Below are positions 1-10,885 of a stretch of DNA of 64,000 bases, piece by piece (the stretch's first letter is position 1; the number at the start of each line of letters is the position of its first letter). The notes beneath the pieces were generated by a model. That model was not told the origin of the DNA. It did no database searches and worked only from the letters and a program-made list of their open reading frames with translations. The position numbers and the translations under genes are program-made. This stretch comes from Chaetoceros tenuissimus (taxonomy: Eukaryota > Bacillariophyta > Thalassiosirophyceae > Chaetocerotales > Chaetocerotaceae), in NCBI GenBank assembly GCA_021927905.1, contig BLLK01000057.1:558001-622000 (forward strand), in the 5' to 3' direction.

Positions 1-169
1 AGAGGTTATACATACAATCATTCAACAACAAGGGCTACAATCTTTTGCTATGAAGAATGAAATAGGTATCACACCATCTAGATACTTGAAGGAGAACCCG
101 TTCGCAAATGTTACCGAAAAGGATATTATCCGAGACTACATCTTGAAGAAGATGGGAGAGCTCGAATAG
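1..169 (+). CDS. C-terminal end of a BspA-type leucine-rich repeat protein (cut by window edge)
   Basis: The first 169 bases encode only the conserved C-terminal domain of the local LRR family. Visible motifs are GITPSRYLKENPF and DYILKKMGELE, followed by a TAG stop. The protein piece is nearly identical to the C terminus of the locus at 52055-52947 on the opposite strand, and the similarity continues into the 3' flank. This is therefore one end of an inverted duplication. The leucine-rich part and the start lie outside the window, so it cannot be said whether the gene is whole. In this family the C-terminal segment after the LRR block has a conserved ALHRACSS-type motif whose function is unknown to me. 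Confidence 0.8.
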   Translation, partial: EVIHTIIQQQGLQSFAMKNEIGITPSRYLKENPFANVTEKDIIRDYILKKMGELE

Positions 170-446
170 TTCAAGGTCTTTACTCTGCAAATATTAAAGT
201 AGAGCAATAATGATAAATCTCATTCTATTCTAGCAATTCCTTTAGCTTTACATTGACTGGTTATATTTGTAGCAATGTTTTGGTACTTTCGATAGGACTG
301 CCACCCAGCCCGCAAGTGAGGTGGATTGGTGAGCCTGCTGTTAAACATCATGGTACTGAGAAAGTGAGTTGTAATAAAGTGATGGACCCATTCCCGAGTT
401 TTGGAAGACTTGCTCAAGAATGATAAATAGAGTATTGAGTGCCCGA
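1..446 (+). repeat. Inverted-duplicate segment, copy 1 (partner 51775-52215)
   Basis: Reading this stretch as its reverse complement reproduces about 51775-52215 almost base for base. It spans the LRR 3' end plus roughly 270 bp of non-coding 3' flank. A 65-codon open frame in the flank is preserved in both copies, but this follows from the duplication rather than from evidence of coding. Confidence 0.85.
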
Positions 447-790
447 ATGGCTTGACAAAATGACCTCGATTAATTCGATTACCTTGACATAGAACCGAGC
501 ATAACTATCATTTTGCCTAACCAATCTTCACAGTTCTAAGTGTATTGTGTGAAGTCAGGCTGGATGCTGCGGGAAAGGAAATGGCGTGTATCGTCAACAT
601 TGCCATATCCTATTAGACAACTTCCATCTAAGCTACGTACGTTGGAATAAAGGGTTTCGCTCTTGATTTTGATTTGAAAGTCTTGTATGTGTACTAGCAT
701 TCTTGATGCTTTTTGGTCTGTTGTAGTTCGAATTACTAGTAAGTTGTTGTGAGATGCATATTTTTACATAGATACATGATTACATGAGAT
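340..790 (+). repeat. Dispersed repeat, also at 46690-47130 in inverse orientation
   Basis: The stretch is non-coding. Its reverse complement aligns with about 46690-47130, with small gaps. The first third also matches 51745-51880, so at least three copies of one sequence occur in 52 kb. I see no terminal repeats or open frame marking it as a defined transposon. It may be flanking DNA carried along by LRR gene duplication. Confidence 0.7.
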
Positions 791-792
791 GA

Positions 793-958
793 GTTTTCTT
801 TCAACGGATGTGTGCATCTTTGCCAATGACTATCCATCACAGCAAATTTCAATTGCTCTTGGTCCCATATTTGGCTAGATACGAGAGTACCTTACAACAG
901 CACCTCTTTGATGCATCAACATGAACATGAAAGAGTGCAATCAAAAGAGAAATATTTC
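793..958 (+). repeat. Direct repeat, shorter copy of 4464-4699
   Basis: The text from GAGTTTTCTTTCAACGGATG through AAAGAGAAATAT recurs at 4464-4699. The second copy has about 75 extra bases in its middle, so one copy has gained or lost an internal block. No coding function is apparent. Bases 960-1377, up to the next gene, hold AT-rich DNA in which I see nothing else. Confidence 0.75.
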
Positions 959-1377
959 TGTGTTAGTTGCTGACAAATCAATGTAAGTATAAGAGGCGTG
1001 TATCCGGAGTCCACTTACCATGAAAAGATCACTGTATATGAGATAGAAAATAGAAAAAGCAAAACTCCTACTTGTATACTTTTAAACTTTCTATTAATAG
1101 TATAGTAGAGCAAGATGTTGTTGATGTGTTCGTTTTTAAAATATGGTGTGTATTATTCCCGTTTTCCCTGAGACGTTAAATTGAAAGTTATTTTTAAATT
1201 TAAATTTGTCGTACTTACAAAACTACAAGATTCAAATTGCATCCACAAACGAAAAAACTGAACCAACACAACGAACCCCCCAAAAAATAGTCAAAACAAA
1301 TCTAGAATACATGTGTATGAAACCTCAAAGGCAATCTTTATTTGTTGAATATTTTAATTAAGTTGTGTACACTACCA

Positions 1378-3117
1378 ATGAGCAAGGAACAGATCTCGAG
1401 CAATCTTGGTGAAGAGTCGTTGCAAGCAATTTTTGATGCTGACACCATGGTCTCTACTTCTTCCATGTCCTCGACAAGCGACAAGGATGAAGATCTAGAA
1501 CAATTTGACACTAAAAGAGTAGCAGAAGTAGAGCAAACATTTGATACAGATTCTGAAGAGATTGAATGGATCAAAGAAACTAGCAAAGTCATGATGAGAG
1601 CTTCTTACAACGGGGATTGGGATACTTTTGAAAAGTTTTTGTTGGATGAATCAATTTCAAAAAGAAAAAAGAAACTTGTTCTGGATGAATATGAGGAATT
1701 TGCACACTTAGCTCTTAGTTGGGAAGCACCATTGGCCGTCATCAAATATCTCGTTGAGTTAGAAGGTGCAGAAATGATTTCCAAAGGGCGATGCTCATGG
1801 CTGCATACAGCAATTATGTGCATAGATACAACATTTGAAGTTGTAAAGCTATTGGTAGATATTGGTGGCAAAGACCTAGTGATGATGCAGTCTAATGATC
1901 CAAAGCATAGGAAAAGGACTGCATTACATATTCATCTTGGATTGTCTCGTCGAAGGACTGTGGAACTCAATGAACAAATAACCGAACTTCTCTTGAGAAT
2001 AGGCGGTGTGGAATTATTAGACATAGAAGATGAAGATGGTTATCGAATTGTAGATTATTGCTCGGAACATGAAAGAAATATCATAATCAAGTGCTTAAGA
2101 TCTTCATATGACAAAAATGTGTGCTCTGTACAACAGCAAGAGAGAGCATTCCAATCCGTAAAAGTATCTCCAAAGCAAGTTGAGGAATGGATATGCAATG
2201 AAAATTATACTGAGTTAGAAATTTTCTTGGACAACAAGGAAGTCAGTGAAGAAGTAAAACAAAGGTGCTTCAACTACAGAGAATCTGGGTTCAATAGAGT
2301 CGCATTCTTTTATTTTTGTATGTTACGTGGACCACTGCACATTGCTAAACGTATTATTGATTTGATGGGAACTGATTTTCATATGGCTGCAGATAACAAT
2401 GGAGAGACATTTCTACATGAAGTTTGCACCTCTAGAGGCAAAGAATCAAATGTTATAAGACAACATGAGCTCATACATTTCCTTATTGAGCAAGGGGGCA
2501 CAGCTCTATTGTGTGCTACAGATTGCTATGGCCGAACTGCTCTTCATTGTTTGATGATATCTTGCAACAGAGTGAACTTTGATTCCATCACCTTGATGAC
2601 AGATGTTGGAGGTAAAGATTTCCTTTTCGAGACAGAAGATATGAGTGGTCGAACTGTACTCCATTTTGCATCAAGGAAAAAAGAACTAAACAAAGACGTC
2701 CTTTTGTACTTGATCTCTAAAGGTGGATCTGCATTATGTGATGTTAAGGATTACAATGGTAAAAAGGCCGAAGACTACTGGTCCCCAGAGCTCAAGCAAT
2801 ACATCAACCTTTGTACAAAAACATCCGATCTACCAGCATTGTCCGATGATTTACAATGCCCAATCTGTTTGGAAATAATGAATGATGTACACATTATTCC
2901 GCAATGCTGCCATCGTTTCTGCAAGAAGTGTATCACTGATGCCTTTCATCGTAATGGCAAGAAGTGCCCAGTTTGTAGAGCGGAATATTTAATTGGAGAG
3001 GTGAGGAGGGATCCACTGTTGTGCAAGTTTGCGATATTGGCGCAAGAAAAAGACGCTGAGCTAACAAAAGCAAAGAAAGAGCTTGAAACGTTGAAGCGAA
3101 AATACAATGAGATTTGA
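1378..3117 (+). CDS. Ankyrin-repeat protein with C-terminal RING finger (probable E3 ubiquitin ligase)
   Basis: This 579-residue protein has an acidic, serine-rich N terminus (about 1-70) and a long ankyrin-like region (about 90-475). Repeat signatures there include DNNGETFLHEVC, DCYGRTALHCLM and DMSGRTVLHFAS. A C3HC4 RING finger at about 494-533 shows CPIC, CxH, C, C and CPVC. A short basic coiled coil closes the protein. RING proteins of this layout recruit an E2 enzyme and ubiquitinate targets held by the ankyrin region; here that role is inferred. The first ATG in frame is at 1378. The frame is open 36 bases further upstream but without an ATG. No intron is needed. All eight zinc ligands of the RING are visible, so the gene looks intact. 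Confidence 0.88.
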   Translation: MSKEQISSNLGEESLQAIFDADTMVSTSSMSSTSDKDEDLEQFDTKRVAEVEQTFDTDSEEIEWIKETSKVMMRASYNGDWDTFEKFLLDESISKRKKKLVLDEYEEFAHLALSWEAPLAVIKYLVELEGAEMISKGRCSWLHTAIMCIDTTFEVVKLLVDIGGKDLVMMQSNDPKHRKRTALHIHLGLSRRRTVELNEQITELLLRIGGVELLDIEDEDGYRIVDYCSEHERNIIIKCLRSSYDKNVCSVQQQERAFQSVKVSPKQVEEWICNENYTELEIFLDNKEVSEEVKQRCFNYRESGFNRVAFFYFCMLRGPLHIAKRIIDLMGTDFHMAADNNGETFLHEVCTSRGKESNVIRQHELIHFLIEQGGTALLCATDCYGRTALHCLMISCNRVNFDSITLMTDVGGKDFLFETEDMSGRTVLHFASRKKELNKDVLLYLISKGGSALCDVKDYNGKKAEDYWSPELKQYINLCTKTSDLPALSDDLQCPICLEIMNDVHIIPQCCHRFCKKCITDAFHRNGKKCPVCRAEYLIGEVRRDPLLCKFAILAQEKDAELTKAKKELETLKRKYNEI

Positions 3118-3244
3118 TATGGACATTGTATAAGTACTCAAGGGGAAACATACTTAATGATAATAAATCATTTTTCATTTTACTTCTTCTACAAATAGTA
3201 TGTAAACTGAGTAATGATGACTTTGTCAGATATATTTAAGTATA

Positions 3245-3335
3245 TTATATTCTCTAAAGCAAGGGACTTGTGTTTACTATTGAAAAGGTAGTGCCGAGGG
3301 ACTTGTCATGATACATCTCAATGGCTATTGCGCAA
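3245..3335 (+). repeat. Short dispersed repeat, also at 6985-7035
   Basis: The phrase CAAGGGACTTG followed by a CATGATACATCTCAATG-like stretch appears here and again near 6985-7035, next to the AT microsatellite. It is non-coding and lies between the RING gene and the next LRR gene, which converge here. Its origin is unknown. Confidence 0.5.
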
Positions 3336-3365
3336 ATAGTTTTATCGGTTAATGCGATTCTAACG

Positions 3366-4196
3366 TCACACTACCTCACCCATTTTCTGCATAACATACC
3401 ATCTCAAGAAAGAACGTTGGTCAATATCCTCGGCAAAGGGATTTGCTTCTAAATATTGCACTGGGGTGACACCTATCTGGTTCTCCTTCTTGAAGGCTGA
3501 TAGTCCTTGTGCTTGTACTATTTCATGAAGATTATTAGTGATGGGGTTGTCAGATGAACATGCACGATGAAGAGCAAATTGATCGCCATTTCCGTTGATG
3601 TTTTTGATCCATTCATTGACATTCTCGCTGATATTAGCATTATAGCTCCCATATTGATTCACTTCAAATGGAGATGCTCTGATCAAAGCAGTATCTTCAA
3701 TCATGATTTCTCCAATTTGTGTTTGTTGAGGAACATGTAAGATCATCAACCTTGTACACGTTTTAAATGCCCCACCTCCAATCTCTGTACACGATGGCGG
3801 AATGAAGATTGAAGTCAGAGATAGGCAGACACCAAATGCAGCGTATCCAATGTATTCCAGATTTGTTGATAGCTTGGCACGTACAAGTCTCTTACAACAC
3901 CAGTAAGCATAATCTTCAATTCTTTTGACTGTATCTGCCATGATGACAGTCTTCACATTCTCACAATAAAAGAAAGTAAATTCAGGAATCACTTCCACTC
4001 CTGGTAGAACAATGATGACCTCCCATGATTGTCTTTCATCTTGATCATAGTTAAAATAACGAGGACAGCCAAGCATATCGCCCTCCCTTCCTTCCATGTG
4101 AACAAGTTTCTCTCCGTTGTAAAAGAGAGTCTTTTTTCCTTTGTACATCCGTATTCCTGGAATGAACCGCCGCCATTCTTCCGTCTGAACCCTCAT
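3366..4196 (-). CDS. BspA-type leucine-rich repeat protein, type I
   Basis: This 276-residue protein opens with the family signature MRVQTEEWRRFIPG and KKTLFYNGE. Five or six LRR_5-type units follow (about 60-165), seen as runs such as VKRIEDYAYWCCKRL, LEYIGYAAFG and CTEIGGGAFKTC. A conserved C-terminal domain (about 195-276) carries FALHRACSS, GVTPVQYLEANPF and a final MGEVV. BspA-type LRRs are protein-binding surfaces; the partner is unknown. No signal peptide or membrane segment is visible, so a soluble intracellular protein is likely. The start is the ATG at 4196, which aligns with the paralogues at 36376 and 42970. The frame is open two codons further with GTG. The sequence looks intact. 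Confidence 0.85.
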   Translation of the reverse strand: MRVQTEEWRRFIPGIRMYKGKKTLFYNGEKLVHMEGREGDMLGCPRYFNYDQDERQSWEVIIVLPGVEVIPEFTFFYCENVKTVIMADTVKRIEDYAYWCCKRLVRAKLSTNLEYIGYAAFGVCLSLTSIFIPPSCTEIGGGAFKTCTRLMILHVPQQTQIGEIMIEDTALIRASPFEVNQYGSYNANISENVNEWIKNINGNGDQFALHRACSSDNPITNNLHEIVQAQGLSAFKKENQIGVTPVQYLEANPFAEDIDQRSFLRWYVMQKMGEVV

Positions 4197-5752
4197 TTGC
4201 ACAAATGACTTTTATGAATAAAGATCTGTCGCTTCTATTCTCATCCCTGTGTGGAATGTGTATGTTGCAACATTACATGATGATGATGCAAGTCGACCTT
4301 GCTGGCAGCCAGCAACACGACACGACTCGGTGACTCTTTTTGACTGATTTGTTGGTCTTAGAACATGAACTCAGTCCAAGGAATAGGTTCATGATATATA
4401 TTTTATTAAAGTTGCATGTTTCATGATGAATATAGGAACAAGCATTTCTAGTTGTCTGTAGATGGAGTTTTCTTTCAACGGATGTGTATCTTTGCCAATG
4501 ACTATAGCCATCACGGACAATTTCAATTGCTTTTAGTCCCATATTTGGCTTGTTTAGCCGTTTCAGCGAAGAGTGTTCGCAACCATAAAAATATGCAACC
4601 AGGTCAAACCACCCATACATGATACGAGAGTACCTTACAACAGCACCTCTTTGATGCATCAACATGAACATGAAAGAGTGCAATCAAAAGAGAAATATGT
4701 CAAAGATTTACAAAAGTATAGAGAAAAGGGTGAAAGAGTGGAAGAAAAGTCTTGCATGGGAAGCAGCAGTCCAATCGTTATGAGACACAAGTGAATTGCA
4801 AATAAGCGGAACATGAAGCAAGCATCAAAAGTTTGAAAACATGAAGGAGAGGGAAGACCTCAGGACCGCTCCCACTCCATATTCATATTATGGTTTTGCC
4901 GTAGGCCAGTTGAAAATGACGGAAGGTGAAATAGTGGATGTAGGCACCTGACCAACCGACGTGCTCATAACAAACTGGATACCCCCATTCAGGTCTCGTG
5001 GTCTCGTTGTGAACAGGATACCATGATCATGTATTTGTATAGACTTATATCATGGATGAATGAAGTCAATATGAGAGATGACAGTGGGTACATATACCTA
5101 GTGTTTGGTAGCTCGAAGCAAGAATGAAAAATGTTCCTTCTCGACTTTATATAGGAAAGAAGATTGTCTGTTAGCTTAATTGGCATCCATCAGCGACATC
5201 TCAATCGATGGCATCGCTGGAGAATTATGGAAGATTGAGAAGAAAGATTGAAATATTGATGTTCGCGGATAATATCCAATTGCTGTCATTTAAGTCCGTC
5301 AACTACATGACAAACTGTTCGACTTGAAAGTCAATCATTTGGTTTCCACCTAGTGCATAAGGGCTACATTTTTTGGTAGAATTGCTCTGAGAGCTAGGCT
5401 CTGTAACTTATCGCATTTGTTGCTACAAAAGTTGATGTGATGAAGCAGATTGTAGATGGTTGATTGTCGGAGAATAATTAGTATGCGCTATTCCTATCGA
5501 GGATGCTGTGATATATCTTGGACACCATTCCTTTCATTTCTTAATTCTAGATTTGTACTCGTCCCTCCAATTACCATTTCCAGTGGCATAGAAGAGCACT
5601 AAAGCAGAAGGAACAAAGACTCGACAATGTCTACTGATGATGGTGTCTTTAATAATTATTTAATTTCTACGGTCATTTACATAATACATCCAAAGTCTTT
5701 TACAAGATGTACCATGATTTCTTTTTCACTCAGGCATCTGAACCTCAATTCA
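4197..5752. other. Intergenic stretch with direct repeat copy (4464-4699)
   Basis: Bases 4464-4699 are the longer copy of the repeat at 793-958. The remainder (4700-5752) contains only short frames without recognisable domains. I find no gene, RNA or element here. Confidence 0.55.
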
Positions 5753-6700
5753 TTACATTTTAGATTTGTCATAGTCTACTCTTGTCTTTATATCATTGCC
5801 AAATAAACACTTTTCATTCATTGCCACAGCTTTATGGGCAGCTTCTTCTTCGTGAAACAACACGAGCCAAGCATTGCGTTGCTCTTTTACCTTGACGATA
5901 TCTCCACAATCCTTGAATGCATTTCTTACATCAGCCTTAGTGGTTTCAAGACAGTCACCACAATAAATCTGCTTGCATCCATCTGGTTTTTCAGATCTAT
6001 ATGACTTAACATGAACCTTGCGACCATTAAACTGCAAATTGTCTTCTTTGTAATGGGTACATGCTTTATTAGCATCGTCCTCACTTTCAAATACTACATA
6101 TGCAGCTCTTCGGTCTTCAGTAATCTTATTTGATCTGACTGAAGAGACAGAGCCATACTTCTTGAAAGCTTCCTTCAGATTTTCTTCAGATGTATTCCTA
6201 TCCACGTTGGTAACATAAACTGTCTTTCCATTTTCATCGGAAGCTTCTTCTGTTTTGCGTCTTTTATTTCCATTGTCACCATTGGCACCCTCCGACGAAT
6301 CATTGCTTTCAGGAACTGCACTCAAATCATTTCCTTCCTCTCTATCAGTATCATTGTTGATTGTGTTCTGTAAAACGTTAATCATAGCTGGCATGCCAGA
6401 AACCCATGTCTTTATTTCGACCACTTCTTTGTTCAATGTCTCTACCAAGGGGTCCAAAATAGTTGAAATCTTTTTTCTCTTTTTCTTCAATTCTTTAGGA
6501 ATTTTAGTAACAAGCTTAAGGGCAGCCTTTTCTATTTCGGATTTCCCGTTCTTGTTGTAATTCTCCACTTTAGGCAAACGATTAAAATCAGAAAACACCT
6601 CCTGGAGTCCGTTGAGAAGAGTTGACACTTCCTTGCATTTGTGGAGAAAAGTTGACATCTCAATTGAATCAGCACTGCTACCACTAGAAGAATCTTGCAT
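5753..6700 (-). CDS. RNA-binding protein with two RRM domains
   Basis: This 315-residue protein has an N-terminal helical region (about 10-115), then an acidic linker containing a basic patch KRRKTEE that could serve as a nuclear signal. RRM1 lies at about 159-236, with RNP2-like VYVTNV and RNP1-like RRAAYVVFES. A more divergent RRM2 at about 243-312 has IYCGDC and NAWLVLFHEE. Tandem RRMs of this nucleolin-like arrangement bind RNA; the target is unknown. The protein at 17399-18433 has the same layout, including the C-terminal VDYDK/VDYNL motif, so the two are paralogues. The start is the ATG at 6700, two codons inside the longest open frame, which begins with TTG. Confidence 0.83.
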   Translation of the reverse strand: MQDSSSGSSADSIEMSTFLHKCKEVSTLLNGLQEVFSDFNRLPKVENYNKNGKSEIEKAALKLVTKIPKELKKKRKKISTILDPLVETLNKEVVEIKTWVSGMPAMINVLQNTINNDTDREEGNDLSAVPESNDSSEGANGDNGNKRRKTEEASDENGKTVYVTNVDRNTSEENLKEAFKKYGSVSSVRSNKITEDRRAAYVVFESEDDANKACTHYKEDNLQFNGRKVHVKSYRSEKPDGCKQIYCGDCLETTKADVRNAFKDCGDIVKVKEQRNAWLVLFHEEEAAHKAVAMNEKCLFGNDIKTRVDYDKSKM

Positions 6701-6946
6701 TTTCAAGTATGACTTTTGGAAAGTAAATGTAATTTATGTTTGCAACTGCTTTGTTTTTATTGTTGAATTGCAGTAATACCGTTGGCACTGCAAAACACAC
6801 TCACTTGCCCGCCAACATTCATATGGAATAAAATTCAAAACGAGTCTTGATTCTATCGCCTTTGGATATGAAAGACTGAATCAATCATGTGAATAAGTAT
6901 GTACTGTACAACAGTTAGCATTTTTGCTTGATTCCCTCACCCTTTG

Positions 6947-6991
<45 letters not shown>

Positions 6992-7323
6992 CATCTTCTC
7001 TAAGCAAGGGACTTGACATGATACATGTCAATGCCAATTTTAGGTTCCAATTTATTTGATTTTGTGATTATTGGCGTTATTTTAACGGTACTAATGTCTT
7101 TATAAGATTGCAGTACTTATGAAGTTTGATGGTTTTAGCTTTCAAATGACTCCATTCGTGTCATATGACTCCTGTCAACATCAGCTTTTTAGCGAAGAAG
7201 CAGATAGCTTCATTTTTTCTTCAACACAAATCGCATCCAACCAACATAACCACAATTTCATTGTACTTCAATACAATACAAACAATCTAGATAATATTAA
7301 TACAATATACACTAATCATAATC
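6701..7323. other. Intergenic stretch upstream of the six-exon gene, with AT microsatellite and possible upstream ORF
   Basis: A pure AT dinucleotide run occupies about 6951-6988, flanked by the short repeat shared with 3245-3335. An ATG at 7119 opens a 71-codon frame that ends at 7334, overlapping the next gene's ATG at 7324. It could be a translated upstream ORF or chance sequence in a leader; its composition (His/Asn-rich) resembles nothing known to me. Confidence 0.5.
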
Positions 7324-10300
7324 ATGAATCATAGCTTCAAGAACTTGCCTCGTGCAAAAGAAGTGAACGAACAACAGGGTGCAATGCACTCAAAAACAGT
7401 AAGTGATGACGACGACTTGATTGGACAGGAATTCAATACACATCGCTCTCAAGCAGTATCTAACCCATTCCATTCTCTTTCTATACAGTCCCTTCCTGGG
7501 AAGATCTCATTTGGAGAATTCCAGCAACAGATATATGTCAGAGCACAACAGCTGCTAAAAGGAAAAGAGGAAAACAAGAACATCAAAGATGGTAAGGAAA
7601 AAGATTTGTAAAAAGGAATCGCTGAATATTGGAATGAATATACTCAACTAAATTCATGAAACAATGTTAGGTCATACGGAGTATTCTAAGAAAAGTAAAT
7701 ACAGCTCGCAGAATCTAATGGAACATTGTCGTTTATTCTCCAAAGGCTGGTGTTTCCAACCTAGAAAACCAAAGAGCATTCTTCTGAACAAATACGATAA
7801 TACACATGTTAATTGGAACCTCGTCAAACCACTTAGCTCACTAACAGATGATGATGATGATGATAACAGAGAAGAAGAAGAGGTAACATTGGAGGAATTT
7901 CCTTCTGCGGAGCAAAGCAACTGTCTCGTCAATGCTGATAGTCATGTCGGTCAAAAGAAGACCGCAGTTGATAGCAAGAACACCACATCTTCATCAAATA
8001 AATCTGTAAGTAGTGTCTCTTCTTCCTATTTTGCTCTTTTCGAAAGCAGCCTAACTTAGAGTATTTCATCTGCAGATCCATAATTCATCAAAATATACCA
8101 AGACCTATACCCCTATTAAATTGAAGAATTTTGAAAATGATACAACACCATGTGAATATCAGAAGTTGTTTGATACGCTCAATAGTATTGAACCTTGGGT
8201 ACCTAGATGTATGAGCAAACATTCTGGCGGAGTCTCCACACACAAGAATAGAAATACAGACAAGAAGATGGTAAGTAAAAAGATGAGTTGAAAGAATCAG
8301 TAAATATTGAAACATGCAAATGTACCCATCTCATTTCTTGAAACAATGTTAGGCCATTCCGAGTAGTGCGAGAAAAGCAAACCCAATCTATTGGAGTTTT
8401 GTCAACGATTCATCAAAATATACCAAGACCTATACCCCTATTAAATTGAAGGATTTTGATAAAGACGATACAACACCATGTGAATATCAGAAGTTGTTTG
8501 ATACGCTCAATAGTATTGAACCTTGGGTACCTAGATGTATGAGCAAACATTCTGGCGGAGTCTCCACACACAAGAATAGAAATACAGACAAGAAGATGGT
8601 AAGTAAAAAGATATGTTGAAAGAATCGGTAAATATTGAAACATACAAATGTACCCATCTCATTTCTTGAAACAATGTTAGGCCATTCCGAGTAGTGCGAG
8701 AAAAGCAAACCCAATCTATTGGAGTTTTGTCAATGATTCTCTAAGTCCTGTTTCTAATCTAGAAGAAGAAGACCCAGTTCGTCGCCCAAAGAGTATTCTT
8801 CTAAATAAAGATGCAAAATTTCCTATTGATAAGAATGCCGTCATTAATCTTGATGATGATGAAGATGAGGTATCAGTGTCGTCCCTCACACCAACATACG
8901 AGGAACGTCCTTCTAGAGAAAGCATCTGTCTCAATGTTGAAGGTCATTACCATATGCATGCAACGAGTGGAGAAAAGTTACAGCAGAAGGATTGCACTCC
9001 TGTAACTGACGAGATAGACCAATATCAAAATGAACTTTTCGCTAGAAATATTGCCAAGTCCTCAAATGGTGGTGTAAGAGTAAGTCATTGTGAGATTGAA
9101 TAAATATATATTATTTACATCCAAATGATTTTGGTCTAACAAAGGTACTCTTCTCCCTTATAGAAGGATCGCATCACTGTTGCTATCAAGAAGAGTTTAA
9201 GAGGATCGTATAGAGACCGATCAGATACATACCTTCGACAATTTGAATTAGACAACAGAGGAACTGTTTTTCCAACTAATCTACATGAGCAAGGCAAGCT
9301 CCGTCTAAGAGCTATTGCAAGACGGCATCTTTATATTCCTGTCGATCGCAGTACTACACTCATTGAACTCGGTCACCATAACAGTAAAGGGAAGTGGCAG
9401 GGCAAGAACTTCCGTTCAAGTCTCTCTATAGTTGTAGAAGAGGAAATTGAATTAGATGTTTCCACATCAGCTTCGAGTGAGAATCTGCTTTCATCTACTA
9501 CTCCAGCTACAGGTCCTTCATCAATTACCACTGAATCTACAAAGCCAGAAATAGATTTGATTAATAGTTCTACAGCTTCTTCGATTGCATCTGCATTAGA
9601 TTCATCGTTCAGGCCATCAGACCCTTTCCCTTCTTCACAATCCCTATTCAAGGTTACCAAGAATGGCAAGAGACGCAAATTGAATCCTGTTTCCGATGGT
9701 ATAATAGATGCTACATACTCTTGGTGTACATCTTCCCCTGCTCCAAGCCCTCCACCACCTGTTAAAATTGAAGTTATTGCTATGGCAAAAGATTGTCAGA
9801 TGCAAAAGGAGATTTGTAGCAATGATTCCGATAACCTTGTTCAGAAATCACTTGCTCCTACCTCACCAGCAAGTCAAACTTCAGAGCAAGAGTCACAATT
9901 GCAACAGATAAATGTATCCCCTTCTTCCTTGTCTTCTCATCCAAGTGGATCAAATGATATTGCTCGAAGGAAACGAAGGAAGAGGTATCGACGATCAGCA
10001 GCTTGTACATCACAGCATTCACATACCACATCGCTTGTGCTAGAGTCAACAATGACAAATGAGAATGTACCAATACCCTCATCATCTGTAACTGAAAGCA
10101 GATCCAATGATATTGCACGAAGGAAACGAAGGAAAAGGAATCGACTATCGTCAACTTGCACTTCACAGCATTCCTCAGATACCCCATCTCTAGTGGAAGA
10201 ATCACTACCCTCACCTTCACATCTAGACGAAGCTCGAAGGAAGCAACTGAAATCTAACCAACGCTCCGTGGAGGCATCTTTTTTACTACTTCTACCAGTC

Positions 10301-10885
10301 GGGCTTCTTGTTTCATCTGTAATAGAACATGCTATGACCCATTGCAACAGCAAGGTAGAAAAGACTGTTATCAAGGAGCAAACAGCTAATCAATCTGACG
10401 AGACGCGTCATAAGAAGGAGATGTTTCGAGCGAGCAAGGCTAATCATCTGCCATTATCTGTACTGAAGAAACAGCGCCAGGTGTTGCAACTTGTTGAACA
10501 TTCGGGCGAAGAGGGCTTTGAGTGGATACCCATTTGCATCAAGCAGGCAGCAAAGAAATCATCTAAAGTGAAGAAGAAAGGGAGTAAGGAGTTGATATCA
10601 AGGGAGAGGCTGCAACGGCGTGCTTTTACTCGACGAAGGCGTCACACACCGGCTGATATGAACATGAAGAAGCTTTTGACTTCTCATTTGTATCGAGAAA
10701 AGAGAGTCAATGCTTCTAAGGTGAAGTCGAAGAAAGAGAAGAAAGGAGGAGGAAGGAGTGGGAGTCGAAGGGTGTTGGGTACGATACAAGAGGAGACATT
10801 AGTTGAATGTCATGGTGGTTTCCTGGATAGTCTTGAGAATCCATCAACCTCTTGTATCAAAATTTCGTCGCTGCAGAAGGGTTAA
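7324..10885 (+). CDS. Six-exon gene, 1,054-residue low-complexity basic protein with duplicated exons; function unknown
   Basis: Exons join in phase as 7324-7591, 7671-8005, 8076-8270, 8353-8598, 8681-9079 and 9164-10885. The five GT-AG introns are 70-84 nt long, and most donors read GTAAGT. Exons 3 and 4 encode nearly the same segment (KYTKTYTPIKLK, CEYQKLFDTLNSIEPW, GGVSTHKNRN). Exons 2 and 5 both carry PKSILLNK followed by an acidic stretch. The last exon holds three spaced repeats of an IARRKRRKR-type basic motif alternating with a TSQHS motif, one hydrophobic run (SFLLLLPVGLLVSSVI) that could be a single membrane helix, and a very Lys/Arg-rich tail. Exon 1 contains GKISF, which fits the loose RVxF phosphatase-1 docking consensus. 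No enzymatic domain is recognisable. Nuclear location is suggested by composition only. A small relative lies at 27803-28327. Confidence 0.75.
8083..8735 (+). repeat. Tandem duplication of an exon plus intron (325 + 328 bp)
   Basis: Copy 1 (8083-8407) and copy 2 (8408-8735) are almost identical, including the 82-nt intron and both splice sites. Copy 2 has one extra codon in the stretch after KLKD/KLKN. Because the unit spans whole codons and phase-0 introns, the reading frame is kept. The near identity of the introns argues for a recent event or gene conversion. Confidence 0.9.

Noticed and set aside
6951-6988. Pure AT run considered as a replication origin or promoter core
   Set aside because: It is a simple microsatellite. 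Nothing else nearby supports a specific function.
8088-8714. Two similar 75-codon frames on the minus strand with hydrophobic content
   Set aside because: They are the antisense of the duplicated exons and introns of the plus-strand gene. The similarity follows from the DNA duplication.
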